Source: Roseovarius sp. S88
GTDB lineage: Bacteria > Pseudomonadota > Alphaproteobacteria > Rhodobacterales > Rhodobacteraceae
Length of the DNA stretch: 64,000 bases
Assembly: GCF_037023735.1 (NCBI RefSeq)
Contig: NZ_CP146069.1
Coordinates: 1,219,501-1,283,500 of the forward strand
Direction: 5' to 3'
Shown: piece by piece, positions 17,927-26,244 of the stretch
Layout of the letters: the number at the start of each line of letters is the position of its first letter
Numbering within the stretch: position 1 is the first letter of the stretch
Position numbers and translations under genes: made by a program
Notes under the pieces: generated by a model
Told to the model about the DNA's origin: nothing
Database searches by the model: none
Seen by the model: only the letters and a program-made list of their open reading frames with translations

Positions 17927-18017
17927 GCCATCCGCGACAGCATGTGTCGTAAAGTGACAAACCTCCACTCCAAACCGATGCTTGCATAAGACCAAGCCAC
18001 CAGGGAGGGCCAAGGTC

Positions 18018-19580
18018 ATGGCAGAGGCATCCACACGCAGACGACGCAGCGGCGGACGGGCGGGCAATGCCACACGACGCGGCACGACCATCATCGACCA
18101 GATGCCCTGGAACCCGCCAATCAACACTGATCGTCCAATCGAGCCGCTGACCGAAGAGGGCATTCAGGCGATCCATGACGGTGCGATGCGCATTCTTGAA
18201 GAGATAGGCGTCGAGTTTCTAAACCCAGAGGCTGTGGAGGTTCTCAAAGGTTCTGGTGGATGCACGGTTGACGGGGAAAACGTCCGCATGGGGCGGGATT
18301 TCGTGATGGAGATGGTGGGCAAAGCGCCATCTGAATTCACCATCACACCGCGCAATCCTGAACGCGCCATCACCATCGGTGGCAAGCATTTGAACTTTGG
18401 CAACGTCTCCTCGCCGCCCAGCTATTGGGATATGGAGATTGGCAAGAAGGTGACGGGCACGCGTGAGATGTGTGCCAACCTTCTGAAATTGAGCCAGTAT
18501 TTCAACTGCATCCATTTTGTTGGTGGCTACCCGGTTGAGCCACAAGATATCCATGCCAGCATCCGTCACCTGGATGTGCTTTATGACAAGCTCACCCTCA
18601 CCGATAAGGTGGCGCATGCCTATTGCCTGGGCAAGGAACGGGTTGAGGACGTGATGGAGATGGTGCGCATCGCAGGCGGGCATTCGGATGAGGAGTTCGA
18701 GGCTGGACCGAAGATGTATTCCAACATCAATTCCACCTCACCGCTAAAACATGACTTTCCGATGCTCGATGGCTGGATGCGTCTGGCCCGGCGCAATCAA
18801 GGGCTGGTGGTGACACCCTTTACTTTGGCCGGTGCGATGGCACCTGTGACCATGGCAGGTGCTGTAGCACAATCTCTCGCCGAAGGGCTTTGCGCCATCG
18901 TCCTTGCACAAATTATCCGCCCCGGGGCCGCCTGTGCGATTGGCACATTCACGTCCAACGTGGATATGAAGTCTGGAGCACCCGCCTTTGGCACACCGGA
19001 ATACATGCGCGCCACCCAAATGACCGGTCAGATGGCCCGGTTCTACGGGCTGCCCATGCGCGCCAGTGGCGTCTGCGCGGCCAACGTGCCCGATGGACAG
19101 GCCATGTGGGAGACCTCCAACAGCCTGTGGTCGGCCGTTCAATCCGGCGCGCATATGGTTTATCACGCCGCAGGCTGGCTAGAGGGCGGGTTGATCGCAT
19201 CCCCGGAGAAATTCGTGATGGATTGCGAAATCCTGCAACATATTCAGCGATATATGGATCCGATGATCACGGCGACAGGCACGGATGACATCGCCCTCGA
19301 CGCCATTCGCGAAGTTGGCAATCAGGGCCATTTCTTTGGCATTCAGCACACGCAAGATCGCTACACCACCGCGTTTTATCAGCCATACCTAAGCGATTGG
19401 CGCAATTTCGAGGCTTGGGAGGCCGCAGGCGGTATCTGGACAGCACAACGTGCACACCAGACTTTCCAGGACATCATCGGAGGGTTTGAAGCGCCGCCGA
19501 TAGATGAGGCAATCCGTGAGGAACTGGCAGACTTTGTTGCGCGTCGCAAAGAGGAAGGCGGCGCGCCAACAGACTTCTAG
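18018..19580 (+). CDS. Trimethylamine methyltransferase (MttB) family protein, non-pyrrolysine
   Basis: A 520-residue member of the MttB superfamily (COG5598), which transfers a methyl group from a quaternary or tertiary amine to a corrinoid protein. The (beta/alpha)8 core is continuous, with Glu-Glu-Ile-Gly-Val-Glu-Phe near the start and a Met-Thr-Gly-Gln-Met-Ala-Arg segment centrally. The frame has no internal amber codon, so no pyrrolysine is encoded: the group includes the glycine-betaine methyltransferase MtgB, but true substrates vary. AGGGAGG ten bases before the ATG at 18018 fixes the start; an Arg-rich leader of about 30 residues follows. No corrinoid protein or its reactivase is adjacent. 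A clear terminator follows. Confidence 0.88.
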   Translation: MAEASTRRRRSGGRAGNATRRGTTIIDQMPWNPPINTDRPIEPLTEEGIQAIHDGAMRILEEIGVEFLNPEAVEVLKGSGGCTVDGENVRMGRDFVMEMVGKAPSEFTITPRNPERAITIGGKHLNFGNVSSPPSYWDMEIGKKVTGTREMCANLLKLSQYFNCIHFVGGYPVEPQDIHASIRHLDVLYDKLTLTDKVAHAYCLGKERVEDVMEMVRIAGGHSDEEFEAGPKMYSNINSTSPLKHDFPMLDGWMRLARRNQGLVVTPFTLAGAMAPVTMAGAVAQSLAEGLCAIVLAQIIRPGAACAIGTFTSNVDMKSGAPAFGTPEYMRATQMTGQMARFYGLPMRASGVCAANVPDGQAMWETSNSLWSAVQSGAHMVYHAAGWLEGGLIASPEKFVMDCEILQHIQRYMDPMITATGTDDIALDAIREVGNQGHFFGIQHTQDRYTTAFYQPYLSDWRNFEAWEAAGGIWTAQRAHQTFQDIIGGFEAPPIDEAIREELADFVARRKEEGGAPTDF

Positions 19581-19586
19581 ATGAAA

Positions 19587-19627
19587 GTAAATGGCTGATA
19601 ATTAGCAACTAAAGCCATTTACATCTT
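19587..19627 (+). terminator. Rho-independent terminator after MttB gene
   Basis: Ten-base perfect inverted repeat (GTAAATGGCT / AGCCATTTAC) with a 16-base AT-rich loop, starting six bases after the stop codon and followed by ATCTTTTT. It separates the methyltransferase from the H-NOX-like operon. Confidence 0.7.
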
Positions 19628-19674
19628 TTTAACACAGCCCTGCGACAGTTTCCCGGAAATAGCCGGAGGTCTTC

Positions 19675-20271
19675 ATGCATGGGCTTATAAATCGAGCCAT
19701 TGAGATGTTTGTACGCCAGACTTATGGCGGCAAGGACTGGATCGCATTGACCAAAAAACTGGATCTCGGTTTCACCGAGTTCGAGGCGATGCTGACGTAC
19801 GAGGATATGGTCACCATGCAGGTCTTGGAGGGTCTCTCAGACCATTTAAAAAAGGATCAGACGGACATTCTGGAGGATATCGGCACATTCCTCGTGTCAC
19901 ATCCCAGCGTCGAATCCCTGCGCCGCCTCCTGCGGTTTTCCGGAAGGGATTTCGTTGAATTCCTGCATTCGCTTGAAGATTTGCCCGCACGAGCGCGCTT
20001 GGCGCTTGATGATCTGAACCTGCCACAGTTCGAATTGAAAGAGCACAATCTTGATCATTTCTCAGTTGTGGTCTGGGACGAAATGCAAGGGCCCGTGGCG
20101 TTTGGGCATGTGCTTTTGGGGCTCTTGCGGGCCCTAGCGGATGATTTTGGTGCGTTGGTTTTGTTAGAGTACAAAGGCGGGCGCGAGGGGACAGAGGTGA
20201 TTTCTGTCAATCTTTTGCATAATTCCTTCACCGAAGGTCGCCGTTTCGAACTTGCGGTGAACGCGTCATGA
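19675..20271 (+). CDS. H-NOX (heme NO-binding)-like protein lacking the heme histidine
   Basis: A 198-residue protein with the H-NOX fold. The N-terminus Met-His-Gly-Leu-Ile-Asn-Arg-Ala-Ile-x-Met-Phe-Val-Arg-x-Thr-Tyr-Gly is typical, and the C-terminal Leu-Leu-Gly-Leu-Leu-Arg-Ala-Leu-Ala helix is present. By hand alignment the proximal heme-ligand histidine (position about 102 in characterised proteins, within Glu-Ile-His) is Pro104 here (Glu-Asp-Leu-Pro). The Tyr-x-Ser-x-Arg propionate-binding motif is replaced by Trp-Asp-Glu-Met. It may therefore not bind heme in the canonical manner. A GGAGG sequence precedes the start and the gene overlaps the downstream cyclase by four bases, so the two proteins likely act together. 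Confidence 0.85.
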   Translation: MHGLINRAIEMFVRQTYGGKDWIALTKKLDLGFTEFEAMLTYEDMVTMQVLEGLSDHLKKDQTDILEDIGTFLVSHPSVESLRRLLRFSGRDFVEFLHSLEDLPARARLALDDLNLPQFELKEHNLDHFSVVVWDEMQGPVAFGHVLLGLLRALADDFGALVLLEYKGGREGTEVISVNLLHNSFTEGRRFELAVNAS

Positions 20272-21407
20272 TCCCTTCGCCAAGCCCCAATGTAACGTCA
20301 ATGCTGGATGTCCTGTGCCCCATGCATGTGGTCCTCAATGCAACTGGCCACGTGGTGCATACTGGGCCGACCTTGACCAAGATATTTGGAGGTGACCGCC
20401 TGAACGGCAAACGGTTTTTGGAGCTTTTTGAACTCAAACGCCCCAAGCTTGGACCAAACATGCAGGACTTGCTCAGCGCCAAGGGCAAACGCCTGCATTT
20501 CATGCTGCGGCATCGATCTCGCGCTGAAATGAAGGGTGTGCTTTTACCCTTGCCGGAAAATGGGGCGTTGGGTCCTCCGGGTGGCGCGTTAATCAACCTG
20601 TCGTTCGGGATATCTGTCGTTGACGCTGTGCAGGCTTTCAACCTGAGCGACGCGGATTTTGCCATCACGGACCTAACTGTCGAGCTTCTCTATCTGGTCG
20701 AAGCCAAATCCGCCGCGATGCAGGCCTCGCGCAAGCTCAACACAAGGCTTCAAGGGGCCAAGATCGCGGCTGAAGAACGTGCTTTTTCAGACACGCTCAC
20801 GGGGCTGCGCAATCGCCGTGCGTTAGAGCCGGTCGTATCTCGCCTGATCGAAACTGGTGAGGATTTCGCCCTCATGCAGCTCGATCTGGATCATTTCAAA
20901 GCGGTCAATGATACAAAAGGCCATGCCGCAGGCGATCACGTCTTGCGCGAAGTGGCGGCAATCCTGCGAGAAGAAACCCGAGATGATGACACAATCGTTC
21001 GTGTTGGGGGGGACGAATTTGTCCTGATCTTCGCACCAATTGTAGAAGCTGAGACATTGGCGCGGATCAGCGCTCGCCTGATCAAACGGTTGGAACAGCC
21101 CATCGAATTCAACGGTCAAGCGTGCCGTATCTCCGGAAGCATCGGAAGTACCTTGAGTTCTCAATACGAGCGTCCAAGCCTTGAGCGCATGATGGAGGAT
21201 GCGGATTTGGCGTTGTATCAGGCCAAATCAGAAGGCCGTGGGCGTCAGATCGCTTTTGAAAAGCCATTACAGGCCTCCACGCCACAAAAAGAAGAACCTG
21301 CAACCCGCAAACAGATGCGGATTGCGCCGCCGCCCATCCAGTTCCCGCTACCAGATAAAGAGCGCAGCGAACATCTTGTGCCAACAGTCCCGGATCGCTA
21401 TCGCTAG
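20268..21407 (+). CDS. H-NOXA (HNOBA)-GGDEF diguanylate cyclase
   Basis: A 379-residue cyclic-di-GMP synthase. Residues about 16-120 form an H-NOX-associated PAS-like domain (Cys-Pro-Met-His-Val-Val-Leu, Gly-Pro-Thr-Leu, Phe-Glu-Leu-Lys-Arg-Pro). A coiled-coil linker lies at about 145-172 and the GGDEF domain at 175-335. The active site Gly-Gly-Asp-Glu-Phe is at 247-251 and the inhibitory Arg-x-x-Asp at 238-241, so it should be active and product-inhibited. The architecture parallels soluble guanylate cyclase (H-NOX, H-NOXA, coiled coil, cyclase), split over two overlapping genes. A disordered Pro/Lys-rich tail of about 45 residues ends the protein. Confidence 0.88.
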   Translation: MIPSPSPNVTSMLDVLCPMHVVLNATGHVVHTGPTLTKIFGGDRLNGKRFLELFELKRPKLGPNMQDLLSAKGKRLHFMLRHRSRAEMKGVLLPLPENGALGPPGGALINLSFGISVVDAVQAFNLSDADFAITDLTVELLYLVEAKSAAMQASRKLNTRLQGAKIAAEERAFSDTLTGLRNRRALEPVVSRLIETGEDFALMQLDLDHFKAVNDTKGHAAGDHVLREVAAILREETRDDDTIVRVGGDEFVLIFAPIVEAETLARISARLIKRLEQPIEFNGQACRISGSIGSTLSSQYERPSLERMMEDADLALYQAKSEGRGRQIAFEKPLQASTPQKEEPATRKQMRIAPPPIQFPLPDKERSEHLVPTVPDRYR

Positions 21408-21439
21408 GGCAGCGTTTAGCGGATAAGGGTACAGGCTGC

Positions 21440-22453
21440 ATGACCAAGGTTTTCATCACCGGAACCGCCGGGTTCATCGGGTATCACTTGGCACAGCTCT
21501 TGCTGGATGAAGGCATGCAAGTGCATGGGTTTGATGGGATGACGGACTATTATGACGTCTCTCTCAAACAGCGTCGCCATCAAATGTTGATGCAAAATCA
21601 GGGGTTTGTGGCCACTGAGGCGATGCTTGAGGATCAGGCTGCCGTGGACGCGGCGATTGATGCCTGCGCGCCTGACATCATCGTGCATCTCGCCGCCCAG
21701 GCCGGTGTGCGCTACAGCCTGGAAAACCCGCGCGCCTACATCGACGCCAATGTCGTGGGCACGTTCAACGTGATGGAGGCTGCGCGCCGCCACGAGGTGA
21801 AACACCTTCTGATGGCCTCAACGTCGTCGGCCTATGGAGCGGAAACCGACATGCCCTATCGCGAAACGCAAAAGGCTGACACCCAGATGACAATCTACGC
21901 GGCCACCAAGAAGGCCTGCGAATCCATGGGCCATGCCTACGCCCATCTGTGGAACCTGCCGACGACCATGTTCCGTTTTTTCACGGTTTATGGCCCATGG
22001 GGGCGGCCGGATATGGCCTATTTCAAGTTTGTCGATGCGATCCTGAAGGGGCGCCCGATCGACATTTACAACCACGGCGACATGCATCGCGACTTCACTT
22101 ACGTGACCGATCTTGTCCGAGGCATCCGGCTTTTGATGGATGCCGTGCCAGAACGCCCGGATAGCCCCGAGGACATTTCTGAAGGCGATAGCCTGTCGCC
22201 CGTTGCGCCCTATCGTATCGTCAATATTGGAAATTCTCAAACCGTGAAGCTTTTGGATTTTGTGGATGCCATCGAGGAGGCGCTGGGCATGCCTGCCAAG
22301 CGCAACATGATGGAGATGCAAAAGGGGGATGTTCCAGCCACATGGGCGGACGCATCTCTGTTGCAGTCTTTGACAGGTTACTGTCCCGAGACGGACGTGC
22401 GAGACGGGATTGCGAAGTTTGTCGCCTGGTATCGCGAATACTACGACAAGTAA
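21440..22453 (+). CDS. UDP-glucuronate 4-epimerase-like nucleotide-sugar epimerase
   Basis: NAD-dependent short-chain epimerase of 337 residues. The N-terminal Gly-Thr-Ala-Gly-Phe-Ile-Gly binds NAD, and the catalytic motif is Tyr-Ala-Ala-Thr-Lys with a Ser-Thr-Ser-Ser-Ala upstream. The Tyr-Tyr-Asp-Val-Ser-Leu-Lys segment after the second strand and the Phe-Phe-Thr-Val-Tyr-Gly-Pro-Trp-Gly-Arg-Pro-Asp-Met loop are characteristic of UDP-glucuronate 4-epimerases, which make UDP-galacturonate for surface polysaccharides. No other polysaccharide gene is adjacent, so the pathway cannot be named. The 32-base gap from the cyclase might place it in the same transcript. Confidence 0.88.
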   Translation: MTKVFITGTAGFIGYHLAQLLLDEGMQVHGFDGMTDYYDVSLKQRRHQMLMQNQGFVATEAMLEDQAAVDAAIDACAPDIIVHLAAQAGVRYSLENPRAYIDANVVGTFNVMEAARRHEVKHLLMASTSSAYGAETDMPYRETQKADTQMTIYAATKKACESMGHAYAHLWNLPTTMFRFFTVYGPWGRPDMAYFKFVDAILKGRPIDIYNHGDMHRDFTYVTDLVRGIRLLMDAVPERPDSPEDISEGDSLSPVAPYRIVNIGNSQTVKLLDFVDAIEEALGMPAKRNMMEMQKGDVPATWADASLLQSLTGYCPETDVRDGIAKFVAWYREYYDK

Positions 22454-22468
22454 CACGCTCCTGCGTGT
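22453..22468 (+). terminator. Short stem-loop after epimerase gene
   Basis: ACACGC-TCCT-GCGTGT forms a six-base-pair stem beginning at the last base of the epimerase stop codon, followed by CTTCC. Weak and without a T-run; a possible terminator. Confidence 0.35.
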
Positions 22469-22575
22469 CTTCCGTGCCGCGCATGGCAGAGTTCCGAATT
22501 TGACAATGGTCAAGCGCCTCAGTTGCGGCTAACAGGGCCCTCCCGCAGCTTTCCATCTACAGAGCAGGACAGTCT

Positions 22576-24207
22576 TTGAAACGCAGTTTGCTGGCTGACT
22601 GGGCCAAACGGATCGATTTGTCCGACCTTAACCTGATGCCACAGGAACGGCTGAGTGCATCACGCATCCGCATTGAGCTTTTGTCGGGCCTGACAGTCGC
22701 CCTTGCTCTGGTGCCTGAAGCGGTCGCATTTGCGTTTGTCGCCGGAGTGCACCCGCTTGTTGGGCTTTATGCGGCGTTCATCGTCGGCTTGATCACCGCG
22801 CTCATAGGCGGTCGTCCGGGGATGATCAGCGGCGCTACTGGCGCGCTGGCTGTGGTCATGGTGGCACTCGTGGCACAGCATGGCGTGGAATACCTCTTTG
22901 CCACAGTTGTGCTGATGGGGCTATTGCAAATCGCGGCAGGCGCGTTGCGTTGGGGCAAATTCATTCGGCTTGTCCCGCACCCCGTGATGCTGGGCTTTGT
23001 GAACGGGCTGGCAATAGTTATCTTCCTGGCGCAGCTGGGTCAGTTCAAGGTTCCCGGCACGATGGTCAACACTGGTCACGGGATGAGCGGCGGCGAATGG
23101 CTGTCGGGCTTGGAGCTTTGGACGATGCTTGCGCTTGTGGCTCTCACCATGGCGGTGATTTGGCTCATGCCAAGGGTCACCAAGCTCGTGCCCGCACCGC
23201 TTGCCGCTATCGCGCTTGTGGCAGGGATCGTTGTGGTCTTTGGTCTCGACGTTCCGCGTGTTGGGGATCTGGCATCCATTCAGGGCGGATTACCAAGCTT
23301 TCACATTCCCACAGTGCCCTTCTCGTGGGGCACCTTTGAAATCATTTTGCCCTACGCTGTGATCCTCGCGGCGATTGGCCTTATCGAAAGCCTGCTGACC
23401 CTGAACCTTGTGGGCGAAATGACGGGCCAGCGTGGCGGCGCAAGCCAGGAATGCATCGCACAAGGCGTGGCCAACACGGCCACTGGCTTCTTTGGCGGCA
23501 TGGGCGGATGTGCGATGATTGGTCAGTCCATGATCAACGTGAAATCCGGCGGACGCACACGTGTTGCAGGCATCGCGGCCGCACTGTTCCTGCTCGCCTT
23601 CATCCTCTTTGCCTCTTCCTTGATCGAACAGATCCCGCTCGCTGCATTGGTGGGTGTGATGTTCATGGTGGTGATCGGGACCTTTGCGTGGAACTCACTG
23701 CGTATCTTGCGCAAGATGCCCCTCACAGACGCGGTGGTGATCGTCCTGGTGACGGTCGTGACGGTCAAGTATGACCTCGCGATTGCCGTTGTCGTGGGTG
23801 TCATCGTCTCGGCGCTGGCCTATGCGTGGAACAATGCCAGGCGCATTCATGCCATCACCGAGACCACACCTGAGGGCGCCAAAGTCTACCGTGTGCAGGG
23901 GCCGTTGTTTTTCGGCTCGGCTGCGGGGTTCTCTGAACTCTTCGACCCCAAATCCGATCCGGACAAGGTCGTGGTGGACTTCGCCGAAAGCCGGGTGGTC
24001 GATCATTCGGCCCTGCAGGCGATCGAAGCCATTGCCATCAAATACGAAACCGCCGGAAAACGCATTCAACTGCGTCATCTGACCCGCGATTGTCATCGTC
24101 TTTTGAACAAGGCCGGACACCTCGTCGTCGATAGTGACGATGATCCCGACTATGGCTTGGCCGTGGATTATGATGTGAAAACCGGAATTCTGGGGGCAGG
24201 GCACTAA
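22576..24207 (+). CDS. SulP (SLC26) family anion permease with STAS domain
   Basis: Inner-membrane anion transporter of 543 residues. The first 430 residues contain about 12-14 hydrophobic segments with the SulP signature Ala-Leu-Ala-Leu-Val-Pro-Glu-Ala-Val-Ala-Phe-Ala and the Gly-Ala-Thr-Gly-Ala loop. Residues about 435-540 form a cytoplasmic STAS domain (Val-Val-Asp-Phe-Ala-Glu-Ser-Arg-Val-Val-Asp-His-Ser). Family members carry sulfate, bicarbonate or dicarboxylates; the anion cannot be read from sequence. Translation appears to start at TTG, with AGGA upstream. The 122-base spacer suggests its own promoter. Confidence 0.9.
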   Translation: MKRSLLADWAKRIDLSDLNLMPQERLSASRIRIELLSGLTVALALVPEAVAFAFVAGVHPLVGLYAAFIVGLITALIGGRPGMISGATGALAVVMVALVAQHGVEYLFATVVLMGLLQIAAGALRWGKFIRLVPHPVMLGFVNGLAIVIFLAQLGQFKVPGTMVNTGHGMSGGEWLSGLELWTMLALVALTMAVIWLMPRVTKLVPAPLAAIALVAGIVVVFGLDVPRVGDLASIQGGLPSFHIPTVPFSWGTFEIILPYAVILAAIGLIESLLTLNLVGEMTGQRGGASQECIAQGVANTATGFFGGMGGCAMIGQSMINVKSGGRTRVAGIAAALFLLAFILFASSLIEQIPLAALVGVMFMVVIGTFAWNSLRILRKMPLTDAVVIVLVTVVTVKYDLAIAVVVGVIVSALAYAWNNARRIHAITETTPEGAKVYRVQGPLFFGSAAGFSELFDPKSDPDKVVVDFAESRVVDHSALQAIEAIAIKYETAGKRIQLRHLTRDCHRLLNKAGHLVVDSDDDPDYGLAVDYDVKTGILGAGH

Positions 24208-24212
24208 ACCCT

Positions 24213-24235
24213 GCCGTCCTATTCTCCCGGACGGC
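24213..24235. terminator. Stem-loop between convergent SulP and flavin reductase genes
   Basis: GCCGTCC and GGACGGC, seven bases each, with a nine-base loop, lie at the convergent junction and overlap the last codons of the flavin-reductase gene. Plausible bidirectional terminator. Confidence 0.45.
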
Positions 24236-24824
24236 TGAGCGAAAAGATATCGCGCACAACTGTATAATCCTTGTAGCCCATGCGCGCTAAAGGATTGTAG
24301 CTTAGCACGTCAAAGACCCCGTCTTTCAGGCAATCATCGCGCAGATGCACACCGGTGACTTCGCCAAAGACGGTGAAATTCGCCTCGCCCGGAAGCTGCA
24401 CGATCTGTGTCAGTTTGCATTCCAGTGCGGCCGGCGTACCCAAAACGCGAGAGCAGGCAATTGTCTCGCACGCCACGCGCTCAATCCCGGCATCGTCAAA
24501 CTCATCCACGGTTTTGTCCCAAGCCCCAGAAGTCCGGTTCATCGCGTCCTTCATGTCGTGGGCCACGATGTTGACGCAAAACACGCCGGTGTCTCGGATA
24601 TTGGCCACGCTGTCCTTGGTGTCGCCGCGGTCCGGCTTGGCCGAGGTTGAGGCAAACATCACCTGCGGCGGCACATAAGCCACTGCGTTAAAAAACGAAT
24701 AAGGTGCCAGATTTTCGGATCCATCTGATCCACGGGTGGAAATCCAGCCAATGGGGCGCGGCGACACAACGGCGTTGAACGGATTGTGCGGCAGGCCGTG
24801 ACCGACTTCGGGGCGATAGAACAT
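24219..24824 (-). CDS. Flavin reductase / FMN-binding split-barrel protein
   Basis: A 201-residue FMN-binding flavoprotein of the flavin reductase-like group (DIM6/NTAB, COG1853). Typical parts are Asn-Pro-Phe-Asn-Ala-Val-Val-Ser-Pro-Arg-Pro-Ile-Gly-Trp-Ile-Ser near the start, Leu-Ala-Pro-Tyr-Ser-Phe-Phe-Asn-Ala, and Lys-Asp-Ser-Val-Ala-Asn-Ile for phosphate binding. It probably reduces or simply binds FMN as a partner of an unidentified oxygenase. TGAGGTG before the ATG at 24824 sets the start; an in-frame codon 54 bases upstream is not supported. It is divergent from the GNAT gene. Confidence 0.88.
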   Translation of the reverse strand: MFYRPEVGHGLPHNPFNAVVSPRPIGWISTRGSDGSENLAPYSFFNAVAYVPPQVMFASTSAKPDRGDTKDSVANIRDTGVFCVNIVAHDMKDAMNRTSGAWDKTVDEFDDAGIERVACETIACSRVLGTPAALECKLTQIVQLPGEANFTVFGEVTGVHLRDDCLKDGVFDVLSYNPLARMGYKDYTVVRDIFSLSRPGE

Positions 24825-24926
24825 GGAACACCTCAGGATTTTTGCCGCTTGGGCAATCAGTTGAATATGGAAAGACACCTAACCCCATGCTAGGCCGCGA
24901 TCTACTGGTTTTTGGAAGGCTCTGCG

Positions 24927-25412
24927 GTGTACGATCTGACGCAGGAAACAAAAGACGACTGGTGGGAAGTCGAAGCGCTTTATGACCTGTGCTTTGCGCC
25001 GGGGCGCGAGGCGTTGTCGTCTTATCGTTTGCGCGAAGGCGTGGCGGCGGTGCAGGAGTTGTGTCTTGTGGCGCGCGATGCCGATGGCATTCTGGCCGGA
25101 GCCATTCGTGTCTGGCCTGTCACCATAGGTGAGGCAAACGCCATTCTGGTGGGCCCCATCGCGGTTCACCCCACGCGCCAAGGAGAAGGTTTGGGCGGGT
25201 ATCTGATCCGGGAGGTTCTTGAAAAGGCGCGGGCGACCGGCTGGGCGCGGGCCATGCTTGTGGGCGACGCGCCGTATTACGGACGGTTCGGATTTGACCG
25301 CCTAGAGGGCGTGGAAATGCCGCCACCCACCAACCCTGAACGCGTTTTGGGTGCGGCACTGGTTCCGGATGCGTGGTCAGAGGTCAGAGGCCAAGTCACC
25401 CGCAGCGCTTGA
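24927..25412 (+). CDS. GNAT family N-acetyltransferase (YhbS-like)
   Basis: Acetyl-CoA-dependent acetyltransferase of 161 residues. The GNAT motif A is visible as Ile-Ala-Val-His-Pro-Thr-Arg-Gln-Gly-Glu-Gly-Leu-Gly, which binds the pyrophosphate of acetyl-CoA. Tyr-Tyr-Gly-Arg-Phe-Gly-Phe near residue 120 is the YhbS-type signature. I prefer the GTG at 24927 because GGAAGG stands seven bases upstream; an in-frame TTG at 24912 overlaps that sequence. The substrate is unknown. The next gene follows after 31 bases on the same strand. Confidence 0.86.
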   Translation: MYDLTQETKDDWWEVEALYDLCFAPGREALSSYRLREGVAAVQELCLVARDADGILAGAIRVWPVTIGEANAILVGPIAVHPTRQGEGLGGYLIREVLEKARATGWARAMLVGDAPYYGRFGFDRLEGVEMPPPTNPERVLGAALVPDAWSEVRGQVTRSA

Positions 25413-25443
25413 AAATACGCCACAAAAGCCCGATCTTGACTGT

Positions 25444-26232
25444 ATGAAGCCTACATATCCGATTGATGTTTTGCCCCCGAAACCTCCGAAGCAGGAGGTC
25501 GACGCGCGGTTGTTCGAGCTGGCGCAGCGCCACGCTCGTGCCGGAAATGTCGGCATTCAGATCCTGAACACCATCGGTGGGCAGGCCGAGGGCCTTCTGG
25601 CGCGTTTGCCGGAACCAGTGCGTGCGAAACTGGGCGAAACCACCGAATCCGCCCTGCGTGTCTCCATGAAGGCCGCACACAGATCGCGCGATGTCGTCTC
25701 TGAAACGCCCGGCTGGTGGAGCCGCGCCCTGAGCACCGCCATGGGCGCCGCTGGTGGCATGGGGGGATTACCGACGGCTCTCGCCGAGCTTCCAGTGACC
25801 ACCACCGTACTTTTGCGCGCCATTCAGGACGTCGCCGTTGAGCACGGTTTCGATCCGTCCGAGCCGGGCGTGCAATACGATTGCATTCAGATCTTCGCGG
25901 CCGCTGGGCCGCTAGATCATGATGACGGCACCGATCTGGCCTTCCTCAGCACCCGTGTGGCTGTCACCGGCACCGCCGTGCAGGCCCTGATTGCGCGTGT
26001 CGCCCCGCGATTGGCCACCGTTCTGGGTCAGAAGCTCGCAGCACAAACTGTGCCTGTTCTGGGGGCCGCCGCCGGAGCCGCCACGAACTATGCCTATATG
26101 AGCTACTACCAACAAATGGCGCATGTGCATTTTGGCCTGCGAAGGTTGGCCATCGAGGCGGATGTCGCCCATGAAAACCTTGTCGAAGACTTTCGTAGGC
26201 TTGTGGAAGCGCCACCCGTAAAACGTGCGTGA
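25444..26232 (+). CDS. EcsC family protein
   Basis: A 262-residue EcsC-family protein. The N-terminal 75 residues are soluble, followed by amphipathic and hydrophobic glycine-rich helices (Ala-Ala-Gly-Gly-Met-Gly-Gly-Leu-Pro-Thr-Ala-Leu-Ala-Glu-Leu-Pro-Val-Thr-Thr), conserved in the family and probably membrane-associated. EcsC was named from a Bacillus operon with an ABC transporter, but its biochemical role is unknown. The ATG at 25444 is preferred because upstream sequence overlaps the GNAT gene and shows no coding bias. It is convergent with ptsP, 12 bases away. Confidence 0.85.
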   Translation: MKPTYPIDVLPPKPPKQEVDARLFELAQRHARAGNVGIQILNTIGGQAEGLLARLPEPVRAKLGETTESALRVSMKAAHRSRDVVSETPGWWSRALSTAMGAAGGMGGLPTALAELPVTTTVLLRAIQDVAVEHGFDPSEPGVQYDCIQIFAAAGPLDHDDGTDLAFLSTRVAVTGTAVQALIARVAPRLATVLGQKLAAQTVPVLGAAAGAATNYAYMSYYQQMAHVHFGLRRLAIEADVAHENLVEDFRRLVEAPPVKRA

Positions 26233-26244
26233 ACGGTAACGTTC

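Noticed and set aside
18018..19580. Pyrrolysine-type MttB with an in-frame amber codon
   Set aside because: The only TAG is the final codon, after full family length. The frame has no internal amber, so this is the non-pyrrolysine type.
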